In this document: piece after piece, positions 7,044 through 13,535 of the stretch
Position numbering within the stretch: the first letter of the stretch is position 1
Layout of the letters: every line of letters starts with the position of its first letter
Assembly: GCA_005882905.1 (NCBI GenBank)
Contig: VBBG01000030.1
Span: 9,536-30,294, forward strand
From: Candidatus Bathyarchaeota archaeon
GTDB taxonomy: Archaea; Thermoproteota; Bathyarchaeia; 40CM-2-53-6
Length of the DNA stretch: 20,759 nucleotides
Direction: 5' to 3'
Translations under genes and position numbers: made by a program
Notes under the pieces: model-generated
What the model was told of the DNA's origin: nothing
Seen by the model: only the letters and a program-made list of their open reading frames with translations
Database searches by the model: none

Positions 7044-7451
7044 AGTAAGTTAACCCAAGTTGACCAAGACCTTACGAAGGAGCAGACTGAAGAATGTCTG
7101 CTCGTTCACTCTGCGTGGAATGACCTTACCAAGGTTTGGACCCTTCCTGTTATCCACGCTCTGGGCCTCAAACAGCCTGCACGTTTTAACGAGCTGAAAC
7201 GCAGAATCCACGGCATCAGTGCCACCAGCCTCGCTGAGAGGCTTTCAGAGCTCGATCAGAGGAAGGTGGTGGAGAGGAAGGTCTACCCCGAGACCCCACC
7301 TCGGGTCGAGTATGCTCTTACGAAGAAAGGGCTGGAACTACTGGATATGCTTGATAGTCTTGCGAAGTGGGTCATGAAATGGGACAAACCGTCAAACAAC
7401 TCTGCTCGTACAAGCGATGAAAAGGTCCGACCTATAGCCCGGGCAAAGTAA
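7041..7451 (+). CDS. HxlR-family winged-helix transcriptional regulator
   Basis: The protein is a compact winged-helix regulator: K-V-W-T-L-P-V-I-H-A-L, then R-F-N-E-L-K-R-R-I-H-G-I-S-A-T-S-L-A-E-R-L-S-E-L (recognition helix), then V-E-R-K-V-Y-P-E-T-P-P-R-V-E-Y-A-L-T-K-K-G (wing), which is the classic HxlR signature. A cysteine precedes the first DNA-binding helix by about 14 residues, where redox-sensing members such as YodB and HypR carry their sensing Cys. The frame is open from 6993, but that start overlaps the TATA box. TTG at 7041 is preferred because AGGTG lies 8 bases upstream and the predicted transcript begins near 7026; GTG at 7017 is the alternative. It probably controls itself and the divergent flavin-barrel/HtrA operon. 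Confidence 0.88.
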   Translation: MSKLTQVDQDLTKEQTEECLLVHSAWNDLTKVWTLPVIHALGLKQPARFNELKRRIHGISATSLAERLSELDQRKVVERKVYPETPPRVEYALTKKGLELLDMLDSLAKWVMKWDKPSNNSARTSDEKVRPIARAK

Positions 7452-7478
7452 GACGCTAATTCGATCCGTCGTTCAGAC

Positions 7479-7484
7479 TTTTTT
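7479..7484 (+). terminator. T-run terminator of the HxlR gene
   Basis: Six T lie 28 bases after the stop codon, in the gap before the convergent aIF1 gene. On the other strand a small hairpin CAACT/AGTTG (7497-7511) lies just after the aIF1 stop. Confidence 0.5.
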
Positions 7485-7518
7485 CGGCTGTCCTACCAAC
7501 TTGAAGAGTTGATGGACT

Positions 7519-7818
7519 CTAGTAGATTTCTACGTGGTCTTCTTTGAATCCCATCTTGACCAGCTCGTCCTTGATTCTGGTTCGATGGTCGCCTTGGAGC
7601 ATTATCACACCTTCCTTCGCTGTGCCTCCTGTGGCTAGTCGTCCTTTCAATCTGTGAGCTACCTCGTCAAGCGAACGGCCAGTTTCGGGCAACCCTTGGA
7701 TAATGGTCATTGGTTTTCCCCATCGTCGCAATTCGACCCTTACAACGAGGTGTGTCTCGCTCTTGTCCAGCTCCTTTAGAGCTGCATCAAAATCGAAATC
7801 TTCGCTCAAACTCTCCAT
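7519..7818 (-). CDS. sui1: translation initiation factor aIF1 (SUI1 family)
   Basis: aIF1 binds the small ribosomal subunit near the P site and helps reject wrong start codons. The 99-residue protein has the SUI1 core: V-R-V-E-L-R-R-W-G-K-P-M-T-I-I-Q-G-L, then the helix L-D-E-V-A-H-R-L-K, the L-A-T-G-G-T-A-K-E-G loop, and I-M-L-Q-G-D-H-R, ending in the last helix and strand. A charged 25-residue N-terminus precedes the core. It is the last gene of a three-gene unit with DoxX and the HExxH protein, 22 bases after the latter's stop, with no obvious promoter of its own in that gap. Confidence 0.95.
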   Translation of the reverse strand: MESLSEDFDFDAALKELDKSETHLVVRVELRRWGKPMTIIQGLPETGRSLDEVAHRLKGRLATGGTAKEGVIMLQGDHRTRIKDELVKMGFKEDHVEIY

Positions 7819-7840
7819 CTTTGCTAACGCAGATGATGGA

Positions 7841-8653
7841 TTAGTTCCTTTCGGCCGCTTCTAAAAACTGGTTGAGATACTCAGCCAAGAGTCCTCTGTA
7901 CTCGTCTTCAGTAATGCCTTCTCTGAGGTTCCCTAGTAGCTTTCGGAAGAAGTCGAACTTTTCCGCGATGCCTGGAGAGACTTGAGCAAGGAATCTCTGG
8001 TTGGCCCTATCAGCCTTGTCCCCCTTGTCCTCAACTCGATGTCTTGCCAACTGGGCAACCGCTCTGGCATTATGAACCATGATCGATGTATTGACCCAAC
8101 TGTCTTTCATTCGGTCCCCTGACTTGACGGATTTGTCCGTCACCATACTCTGTAAGAAGCCGGTCACTCGGTCGAGAACTGGTGCACGTGTGGTACGGAA
8201 GACTTGGAAGGCTATGTCGTCCGCGTAGAGGTCTTGAATGTCGTTCAAGAGATCATGGACTATCTTCTGCTGGTAGTCAGAGTGGATGCGTTTCTTCCCT
8301 AATCTTTCAACAGCCTGTTCTAGTATCTCAGCGTTATGCGATGGATGGTTCGTCTGTATTCTGTAGATGTGTGACATCTCGTGCACGAGCAGACCTTCGA
8401 GCATCTCAGAGCCGACCGCTCCTCCGGAAACAACGATGGTGAAGCTCTTACCCTGGGGCATGGTGTACCCCATGAACGGAAGTTCTGGATCTACTGCAAC
8501 CTTGACATTGTCTGTAATCTTGAAGCCTGCATTGGTCATCATCTGAATTGCACTGCTTCGGTACTTGTTGACAACTTCCGCAACTTCCTCGCTGGTCTTT
8601 CCACTCGTTTGGACGCTGGAAACAATGGCTCTGGGCGGCATTTGCATTATCAT
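7841..8653 (-). CDS. HExxH-motif putative metalloprotease (DUF5781-like)
   Basis: A frame of 408 codons covers this gene, but its first 138 codons are a shadow of the DoxX gene. The real start is the ATG at 8653, which overlaps the DoxX stop as ATGA. The 270-residue protein has M-L-E-G-L-L-V-H-E-M-S-H (HExxH at 91-95), the zinc-binding motif of gluzincin/metzincin peptidases, before N-H-P-S-H-N. D-I-Q-D-L-Y-A-D-D-I-A-F (138-149) lies about 50 residues later and could supply the third ligand. The rest is helical. Length and motif recall the archaeal family DUF5781, though I cannot confirm the match. No signal peptide is present. Coupling to DoxX and aIF1 suggests a housekeeping or stress role; the substrate is unknown. 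Confidence 0.75.
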   Translation of the reverse strand: MIMQMPPRAIVSSVQTSGKTSEEVAEVVNKYRSSAIQMMTNAGFKITDNVKVAVDPELPFMGYTMPQGKSFTIVVSGGAVGSEMLEGLLVHEMSHIYRIQTNHPSHNAEILEQAVERLGKKRIHSDYQQKIVHDLLNDIQDLYADDIAFQVFRTTRAPVLDRVTGFLQSMVTDKSVKSGDRMKDSWVNTSIMVHNARAVAQLARHRVEDKGDKADRANQRFLAQVSPGIAEKFDFFRKLLGNLREGITEDEYRGLLAEYLNQFLEAAERN

Positions 8654-9036
8654 AGTCCGATTAGACGGTCGATGCTGAAGGCACCGCCACCGAGGAATGT
8701 CAGGGCGAGAGCGGCTAGAAGTAGTGTTATGTCTAGTTCGTAGCCTCCCATGTATTTCTTTTTCAGCTTGGTTATTGCGAACCATGTGGTGGAGAGCATC
8801 CAGAGTGCTGACAAGAGCGCGATGATCGTGGTCAGTATTCCGAGGAGCAGCCCTAGGCCGCCAAAGAACTCGACAAACCCTGCAAACGGCACTATTGCCG
8901 TAGGCATTCCCATGTTCTTCATCCAGCTTCCCTTTCTCTGCGAGGTCAGTTTCGGATATCCATGTATCATGAACAGGGTTCCTACTGTAAGTCTCAGAAG
9001 TATCGAAGCGATGTCCACGTAAGAGCCGAACAGCAC
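8650..9036 (-). CDS. DoxX family integral membrane protein
   Basis: The protein has four hydrophobic helices: I-L-L-R-L-T-V-G-T-L-F-M-I-H-G-Y-P-K, the P-F-A-G-F-V-E-F-F-G-G-L-G-L-L-L-G-I segment, the stretch around I-A-L-L-S-A-L-W-M-L, and D-I-T-L-L-L-A-A-L-A-L. H-G-Y-P-K and E-F-F-G-G are family signatures. DoxX proteins are named after a subunit of the archaeal thiosulfate:quinone oxidoreductase, and many are linked to redox stress. The frame opens at GTG 9087, but GTG at 9036 is chosen. It has a strong Shine-Dalgarno (GGAGG at 9047-9051, 10 bases away), and the TATA box at 9105-9112 puts the transcript start near 9082. Its stop overlaps the next gene's ATG. Confidence 0.9.
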   Translation of the reverse strand: MLFGSYVDIASILLRLTVGTLFMIHGYPKLTSQRKGSWMKNMGMPTAIVPFAGFVEFFGGLGLLLGILTTIIALLSALWMLSTTWFAITKLKKKYMGGYELDITLLLAALALTFLGGGAFSIDRLIGL

Positions 9037-9104
9037 TATCGGGTTTCCTCCTTTCCTGATTCCACATTGTAGTTTGTCATTGCACACGTACGCATCTGGT
9101 ATCT

Positions 9105-9138
9105 GATATAAGGTTAGTAGTCAACTGCTACTAAGTAG
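9105..9138 (-). promoter_or_regulatory. DoxX operon promoter with upstream palindromes
   Basis: The minus strand reads CTTATATC at 9105-9112 (TATA box). Directly upstream, TTAGTAG (9114-9120) and CTACTAA (9128-9134) form a perfect seven-base inverted repeat with a seven-base spacer. CTACTAAGTAG (9128-9138) is a second, overlapping palindrome. A regulator bound here would touch the TFB/TBP site. Confidence 0.55.
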
Positions 9139-9199
9139 ATCAGACGGACCGTATCAAGTAAACCCACGTTAACCTTGCTCAGACCAGCCCAGAACTGGG

Positions 9200-9535
9200 T
9201 CAGAGTTCTACGAAGACTCCCTCGATAGTCGCCTTGACCTTGAAAGTCTTGACCCTCAGAGTAGGAATCATTGAGAAGGAACCATCAAGTAAGTTATACT
9301 TCCAGCCATGCCATGGGCACGTTACCTCGTAGTCCCTGACTTCTCCCTCTCCGAGAGGTCCTCCGCGATGGAGGCACGCGTTGGCGATAGCAAAATACTC
9401 GTTCTTTATCCTAAAGAGGGCGATAGTCCGGCCTACCATGTTGATGATCTTCGTTCCTCCGTCAGCAATCTCACCGGCTTCCGCGACCTTGAACTCCTGA
9501 GGAGAACTGAGGCCCACTGACTCGTTCTCAGTCAA
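9200..9535 (-). CDS. Rieske [2Fe-2S] ferredoxin-type protein
   Basis: The 111-residue stand-alone Rieske protein has C-L-H-R-G-G-P-L (Cys54, His56) and C-P-W-H-G-W-K-Y (Cys73, His76), which ligate a 2Fe-2S cluster. The sequence around them (N-A-C-L-H-R-G, then D-G-S-F) matches the soluble ferredoxin components of dioxygenase and nitrite-reductase-like systems, not the membrane-bound Rieske of the bc complex. No signal or anchor is present. The start is a TTG that overlaps the upstream gene's TGA as TTGA; an in-frame GTG at codon 7 is an alternative. It carries electrons in the cytoplasm; its partner oxidase is not in this window. The coupled gene encodes a membrane protein, which may dock it. 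Confidence 0.9.
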   Translation of the reverse strand: MTENESVGLSSPQEFKVAEAGEIADGGTKIINMVGRTIALFRIKNEYFAIANACLHRGGPLGEGEVRDYEVTCPWHGWKYNLLDGSFSMIPTLRVKTFKVKATIEGVFVEL

Positions 9536-10191
9536 GATATTGTATGCCCTCCTCTCACCTCAATCGGCTGTTCTCTCTTCTGAACCGGTCTACGTTCTTT
9601 CGTGTACACCGTAAGCCAGTCCTCTAGAGCCCGAATCTGCTGATTATCCGTGCCGAGCGCAATCAGCTCCTCTTTTGTCAAATGGACTGTTCGGAGCAGT
9701 AGCTGTTCGATGTGTGATGCGTGCGATTCGGTAGGCGGCCTCTGCGGGATCTCCGCTAGATATTCGAAGTCTTCTTGGAGGTGTTCTATCTGGAGGATCA
9801 CGTCGCTGGTGAGAAGTTCGATCTCAATGTCGAGAACGTTGTTGTAGATCCCGAGGAGGACCTCCAGATCCGACTGTGCCGTCTTCAGCTTCTCGATGTG
9901 GAGCAGCAAGACTTCTCTCGGGATAGGAGCCTGTTCGCGCACTGCGCTTGTAACATCGATAACGAGAGTGATCAGGAAGGTCGTAAGGAATCCGACCCCA
10001 AGCTTAGATCTGAGGCGTTCCTTTGCAAGCCGTTCCACGGGTCCAAGCCTTTTCTTCTCATTGTTGGCCACAACCCGGTCGACAATTAGATATGTGACTG
10101 GAAGAGTTACTGCGAGTCCCATCAAGGCTGCGATGAAACTCAGCGTGATATCGTCCGCAGTGATGGGCAAAGGCTCAGCAAGTCGTCTCAA
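9532..10191 (-). CDS. two-helix membrane protein of unknown function
   Basis: I do not recognise a family. The 219-residue protein has two membrane helices (about 16-38 and 64-85) joined by a basic loop (K-K-R-L-G-P-V-E-R-L-A-K-E-R). A long, mostly helical, acidic cytoplasmic region follows (about 95-195) and looks coiled-coil-like, and the tail is basic (K-E-R-R-P-V-Q-K-R-E). The start is a TTG at 10191; no better start is seen. The stop overlaps the Rieske start, so translation is likely coupled and the two proteins may be made in fixed ratio. One reading is a membrane dock or scaffold for the Rieske protein; this is inference from position only. Confidence 0.65.
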   Translation of the reverse strand: MRRLAEPLPITADDITLSFIAALMGLAVTLPVTYLIVDRVVANNEKKRLGPVERLAKERLRSKLGVGFLTTFLITLVIDVTSAVREQAPIPREVLLLHIEKLKTAQSDLEVLLGIYNNVLDIEIELLTSDVILQIEHLQEDFEYLAEIPQRPPTESHASHIEQLLLRTVHLTKEELIALGTDNQQIRALEDWLTVYTKERRPVQKREQPIEVRGGHTIS

Positions 10192-10288
10192 CCATCCGTA
10201 TTTGTGATTTCCAGAATAGCCATCGGAACAAATGGGTCCTAAGCTTTCGTTGGGAAGTATCCAGTATCCTTAGAAAAATCGTTCTTGA

Positions 10289-10666
10289 CTAGGGTTCTGT
10301 GATCTTGATCGCTTGGACCGGGCATTGTATCTCGCATGCTCTGCAGAAGATGCAGTCATTCTCCCGCGCCGGATCAGCCTTCCAGGTCGCCAGAGGTGCC
10401 TTTCCGCTATCGTTGACTACCCCCTTGTCCATCTTCTCCTGCTCGCCCGGCAACTCCATACGGTCGAAGACGTTGACAGGACATACCGTAATGCAGATTC
10501 CGTCGGCGATACAGATGTCAAAATCCACACCAACAGCCGACCCATGGACACCGTACTCCTTGCTAACCCCACTCTTCCACTTTACCTGGTGGTCGATGTG
10601 CTTCTCTTTGTTTGGCCACCCGTTCGGGAAGCTCGGATCCTCGATTAGCTTTCTCACTTCTGCCAT
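10289..10666 (-). CDS. zfx: zinc-containing ferredoxin (3Fe-4S/4Fe-4S, crenarchaeal type)
   Basis: This soluble electron carrier is like the Sulfolobus ferredoxin that accepts electrons from 2-oxoacid oxidoreductases. Positions below count from ATG 10702, the first ATG of the frame. Cluster I is C-I-A-D-G-I-C-I-T-V-C-P (Cys64, 70, 74), with Asp67 in place of the second Cys, typical of a 3Fe-4S cluster. Cluster II is C-I-F-C-R-A-C-E-I-Q-C-P (117-127), for 4Fe-4S. The zinc ligands have equivalents at His35, His38, His53 and Asp110. ATG at 10666 (12 codons later) is preferred as the start. TTTTATA at 10702-10708 looks like its TATA box, and GAGGAG lies 12 bases upstream. From 10666 the protein has 125 residues. 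It lies just after enolase, with its own promoter. Confidence 0.9.
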   Translation of the reverse strand: MAEVRKLIEDPSFPNGWPNKEKHIDHQVKWKSGVSKEYGVHGSAVGVDFDICIADGICITVCPVNVFDRMELPGEQEKMDKGVVNDSGKAPLATWKADPARENDCIFCRACEIQCPVQAIKITEP

Positions 10667-10701
10667 CGGTCGCGTCTTCTCCTCAGCGGAGAGGCTTGGC
10701 A

Positions 10702-10708
10702 TATAAAA
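10702..10708 (-). promoter_or_regulatory. TATA box of the ferredoxin gene
   Basis: TTTTATA on the minus strand, about 36 bases before the ATG at 10666. It overlaps the upstream ATG at 10702, which argues that the upstream ATG is not used. Confidence 0.5.
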
Positions 10709-10771
10709 TCGTTGAATACCGACTCTACACTAATACGCCACAGGGCTTCTCGGATCCACGGTCAATCAGGA

Positions 10772-12070
10772 CTATTGGTGCTTCTTCAAGAATTCGGGAC
10801 CATAGAACGATGCTCCAGAGCCCAGCTCTTCTTCGATCTGGAGTAGACGGTTGTACTTGCAGGTTCTCTCTCCCCTAGCAGGGGCCCCGGTTTTGATCTG
10901 CCCTGTGGCAAGGCCCACTGAGATATCCGCGATCGAAGTGTCTTCCGTCTCTCCTGACCTGTGGCTCATTACGAGTCCATAGCCCGCCTGTCTCGCCTTC
11001 TCCACTGCTTCGATAGTCTCTGTCAGCGTGCCTATCTGGTTGACCTTGACGAGCAATGCGTTTGCGGCCCCGAGGCGTATACCCTTCTCGACTCGTTTGA
11101 TATTTGTGACAAAGAGGTCGTCCCCGACGATCTGGAATCTGGAACCGAGCTTCTTCGTAATTTTTGCGAAGTTGTCAAAATCTTCGTCGTGGAACGGGTC
11201 CTCGATCGACTTCACGGGAAAACTCCTTTCTATACCCGCATAGAGTTCGAACAGGTCTTGGCTCCCAATCTGCTTTCCATCAACTAGGTACGTCTTCTTA
11301 TCCTCATTGTAGAAGCTGTCGGCGGCAGCGTCCACTCCCAACACGACATTCTGGCCGGGCGAATAACCTGCTTCTTCAACCGCATCGCTGATCTGTCCCA
11401 ACGCTTCCTCAACACTCTCGATGTCCGGTGCGAATCCGCCTTCGTCGCCAACGTTGATCGCGCTCTTCCCATACTTTGCCTCAAGTCTCGCCTTCAAGGC
11501 GTGGTAGACTTCTGAGCCGCATCGTAGCGCTTCGTGGAACGTTTTGAACCCTGCGGGAATAACCATGAATTCCTGAAATGATAGATCGTTGCCTGCGTGT
11601 TTTCCTCCGTTTATGATGTTCATCATAGGTAGAGGCAGCACAAGTTTTCGTCCATCAGCTATCGTCCGATAGAGCGGGGAATTGGCCGTGTCCGCTGAAG
11701 CTCTCGCGAGAGCAATCGAGATTCCAAGAATGGCGTTTGCTCCGAGCTTGCTCTTGTTCTCGGTTCCATCCAGCTCGTTGAGTAGCCGGTCGATCTTGGG
11801 TTGGTCCCGTGAGTCCAGGCCCAGAATCTTTGGCGCGATAACTCTGCTGATGTTCTCTAACGCTTTCTGAACGCCCAGACCATTGTAGCGCTGTCTCTCG
11901 CCATCCCGTAGCTCTAGCGCCTCAAGATGGCCCTTCGATGCACCAGAGGGTACTGAGAATCGACCAAAGCCGCTCTTCGTGTGTAGGTCGACCTGAACGG
12001 TAGGGTTCCCGCGAGAATCAAGAATTTCCCTAGATGCAATCTTCTCGACTCTGAACGCTGAGGCTTCCAA
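10772..12070 (-). CDS. eno: enolase (phosphopyruvate hydratase)
   Basis: Enolase interconverts 2-phosphoglycerate and phosphoenolpyruvate in glycolysis and gluconeogenesis. The 432-residue protein carries all its landmarks: R-E-I-L-D-S-R-G-N-P-T-V (14-25), the mobile loop P-S-G-A-S-K-G (41-47) and N-I-I-N-G-G-K-H-A-G (151-160). Next come N-V-G-D-E-G-G-F-A-P (Glu210, catalytic) and the metal ligands Asp247, Glu290 and Asp317. The base is Lys342 in L-V-K-V-N-Q-I-G, followed by S-H-R-S-G-E-T-E-D (His370) and the second lysine in Q-I-K-T-G (Lys393). Length is normal. No ATG or GTG fits; the start is TTG at 12070. GTAAAAAG near 12102-12110 may be the TATA box, leaving a leader of about 10 bases. 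Confidence 0.98.
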   Translation of the reverse strand: MEASAFRVEKIASREILDSRGNPTVQVDLHTKSGFGRFSVPSGASKGHLEALELRDGERQRYNGLGVQKALENISRVIAPKILGLDSRDQPKIDRLLNELDGTENKSKLGANAILGISIALARASADTANSPLYRTIADGRKLVLPLPMMNIINGGKHAGNDLSFQEFMVIPAGFKTFHEALRCGSEVYHALKARLEAKYGKSAINVGDEGGFAPDIESVEEALGQISDAVEEAGYSPGQNVVLGVDAAADSFYNEDKKTYLVDGKQIGSQDLFELYAGIERSFPVKSIEDPFHDEDFDNFAKITKKLGSRFQIVGDDLFVTNIKRVEKGIRLGAANALLVKVNQIGTLTETIEAVEKARQAGYGLVMSHRSGETEDTSIADISVGLATGQIKTGAPARGERTCKYNRLLQIEEELGSGASFYGPEFLKKHQ

Positions 12071-12243
12071 GACTTCCCGACAGTCGGATCGCCGTACTAT
12101 CGCTTTTTACCAGTTTCTCAACTGCCCCGGATTCAGACTAAGCTGTTGCTTTGCTTGGCCAGTTTCCATGGGCCAATGTCACGTGTTACAACACATGTAT
12201 TCGCGCGATGGCCCACTTCGTTTCTCATAGGAGCGCTAATCCC

Positions 12244-12657
12244 TTGAGAACGGCACTGGTTACCACGTTCCATGATACGGTAAACATCTGCTTCGACTCG
12301 GTATTGGAGACGATGGGAACCAGCGTTCGTGACGTGGTCCATGGACGCTTGACCAACAGGGGAATCCCACCTTCGGATATCTCGACTCGATTCGACGATA
12401 TGGTGGAGATCCTATACGAATCCTTTGGTGGCGCTGCCCGTGTCATCGTCTACAAGACAATGGTCGAGCTTTACCAGCAGTATTCGAAGAATGTCGACTT
12501 CACGTACCAGGATTCTCTGAAGGATCACATGGCTCTCCTGAGAGAAAGGGTTGTGACAGATCACCTGGTTCCCAAGAGGGTTCAGCGAGATGATAGTAGC
12601 CTTTCCAGTGGATTGCTACTCATACAGTCTTCAAAACCAGGGTACAGATATCACTGA
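12244..12657 (+). CDS. conserved helical protein, possibly a NitrOD5-like output domain
   Basis: The protein is soluble and helical, about 137 residues. Its core contains V-L-E-T-M-G, then G-I-P-P-S-D-I-S-T-R-F-D-D-M-V-E-I-L and a following F-G-G-A-A-R-V-I-V-Y-K-T-M-V-E-L-Y-Q-Q-Y. This pattern resembles the thaumarchaeal output domain called NitrOD5, but I am only moderately sure. Such domains are thought to act in one- or two-component signalling. The last 25 residues are polar and probably disordered. The frame is open from 12151; TTG at 12244 is preferred because GGAG lies 10 bases before it and the family-like region starts there. It is divergent from enolase. Confidence 0.7.
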   Translation: MRTALVTTFHDTVNICFDSVLETMGTSVRDVVHGRLTNRGIPPSDISTRFDDMVEILYESFGGAARVIVYKTMVELYQQYSKNVDFTYQDSLKDHMALLRERVVTDHLVPKRVQRDDSSLSSGLLLIQSSKPGYRYH

Positions 12658-12688
12658 ACTTGACGGAACTTCCAGAAAAGGCGGGTAC

Positions 12689-12706
12689 GGGCTACATCTA
12701 AAGCCC
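12689..12706 (+). terminator. hairpin after the helical protein gene
   Basis: GGGCT and AGCCC pair around an eight-base loop, about 30 bases after the stop at 12657, followed by scattered T-runs (TTTacTTggTTT). Confidence 0.35.
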
Positions 12707-12809
12707 TGAGTTTACTTGGTTTCTAGAGCCTCGGAACACTACTCTGCCCAAAGTTGGATTGTCCATCGACCGTCTCTCTGGAATTACGCGGACTTCTAGC
12801 CGGAAATGG

Positions 12810-12814
12810 TTTTA
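12810..12814 (+). promoter_or_regulatory. TATA box of the tRNA-Ser gene
   Basis: TTTTA, about 30 bases before the first base of the tRNA, the usual archaeal spacing. Confidence 0.5.
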
Positions 12815-12841
12815 GACCCAGTCTGTCATGCTCGCCGTTGC

Positions 12842-12959
12842 GCCGGGATGGCTGAGTGGTTAAAGCGACGGCCTCGAGATCCCATATGGGCACAGTTGGC
12901 CAGTGACATGACAGCCGTTGGGCGTCACGCCCTCGTGGGTTCGAATCCCACTCCCGGCG
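12842..12959 (+). tRNA. tRNA-Ser (anticodon CGA) with a 34-base intron
   Basis: The gene folds as a class II tRNA. The acceptor stem is GCCGGGA/TCCCGGC (12842-12848, 12952-12958) with discriminator G. The D arm is GCT/AGC. The anticodon stem is ACGGC (12868-12872) with loop CTCGAGA and anticodon CGA (12875-12877), and its 3' half GCCGT is at 12914-12918. The long variable arm is GGGCG-TCA-CGCCC, typical of serine, and the T arm has GTGGG/CCCAC around TTCGAAT. The two halves of the anticodon stem are separated by an insert of 34 bases after loop position 37 (12879-12912) or 38 (12880-12913), the standard archaeal intron site. Only CC, not CCA, follows the gene. It reads UCG codons. Confidence 0.93.
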
Positions 12960-13407
12960 CCTTAGACCCTGTGAGATTTTCATGATTCAAAATGGGCGCA
13001 GAATGGACCCCGATTGGAAATCCGGGAGGGGGGTGCCAGGCTGCTCCTTTCGCACGCTTGAGCGGACCCCACACGGCAACTACCGAAAACGGTCGATAAA
13101 CCCATTCTGCGCGACAAATCGGGAATCTCACCCAGAAACGTTTCAGATGGCAAGAGAACACTTCTAGAATTTAGAAAATAAAAAATTCTCGCGACACAAA
13201 CCAGCTCCTTGAGGAACCATCCATCGTAAGTGATCCCCCAGAACAAGCCCTGATGCTGGATCTGAACATACGGTCCCCGATGGCGCTATTTTCACGCGGG
13301 CTGGACCCTCGATGACGCCACTCGACGCAGCCCATTCTCCGCTAGGATGCGCACAACTCGCCTAGAAAACATGTTATTCGATGAGAGACTCCTCGAGAAA
13401 TATCGGA
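12960..13407. other. structured intergenic region, possible non-coding RNA
   Basis: No gene with convincing codon structure is seen here. It holds nested inverted repeats: GTGAGATT (12971-12978) with AATCTCAC (13124-13131), and inside it GCGCAGAATGG (12996-13006) with CCATTCTGCGC (13102-13112), both perfect. Within these are small hairpins CGC-TTGA-GCG (13055-13064) and ACCG-AAAA-CGGT (13082-13093). CCCGATT (13009-13015) and AATCGGG (13117-13123) match in a crossing order, as in a pseudoknot. An AT-rich element at 13166-13189 reads as a T-rich tract on the minus strand. It could be the terminator of the V4R operon or a promoter for a minus-strand RNA. The strand of any RNA is unknown. Confidence 0.45.
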
Positions 13408-13535
13408 TTACAGTTGCTCCTCGTGACACGAAGCTTCGGTTGCTTTCTTCATCAGGTCTATCGTCATGCGTTCGTATTCCATCAGCATGCCGACTATGAC
13501 CTCCAGTCTGACGGTCTTTGACCGAGTAGGCCTTC
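13408..13535 (-). other. coding-like stretch: out-of-frame V4R extension or small protein remnant
   Basis: Directly after the V4R stop, the -1 frame is open for 43 codons to a TAA at 13408-13410. It reads like a protein: T-V-R-L-E-V-I-V-G-M-L-M-E-Y-E-R-M-T-I-D-L-M, an amphipathic helix, then a short charged end. Its only start codons are ATGs inside it (13488 and 13482), giving at most 26 residues. One extra G in the GGGG run at 13539-13542 would fuse it to the V4R protein. It may be the true C-terminus lost by a base deletion or assembly error, or a decayed fragment. Confidence 0.4.

Noticed and set aside
8654..9067. N-terminal part of the long frame covering the HExxH gene
   Set aside because: It is the shadow of DoxX in another frame, and the ATGA overlap gives a natural start at 8653.
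12971..13154. SRP RNA, suggested by GAAAGGAGCAGCC on the minus strand
   Set aside because: It resembles the helix 8 tip, but the stem beside the tetraloop does not pair and helices 5 and 6 are missing.
12723..13161. Minus-strand frames with peptides such as W-D-S-N-P-R-G and G-V-G-F-E-P-T-R-A over the tRNA
   Set aside because: These are antisense readings of the tRNA T arm, a well-known source of false proteins.
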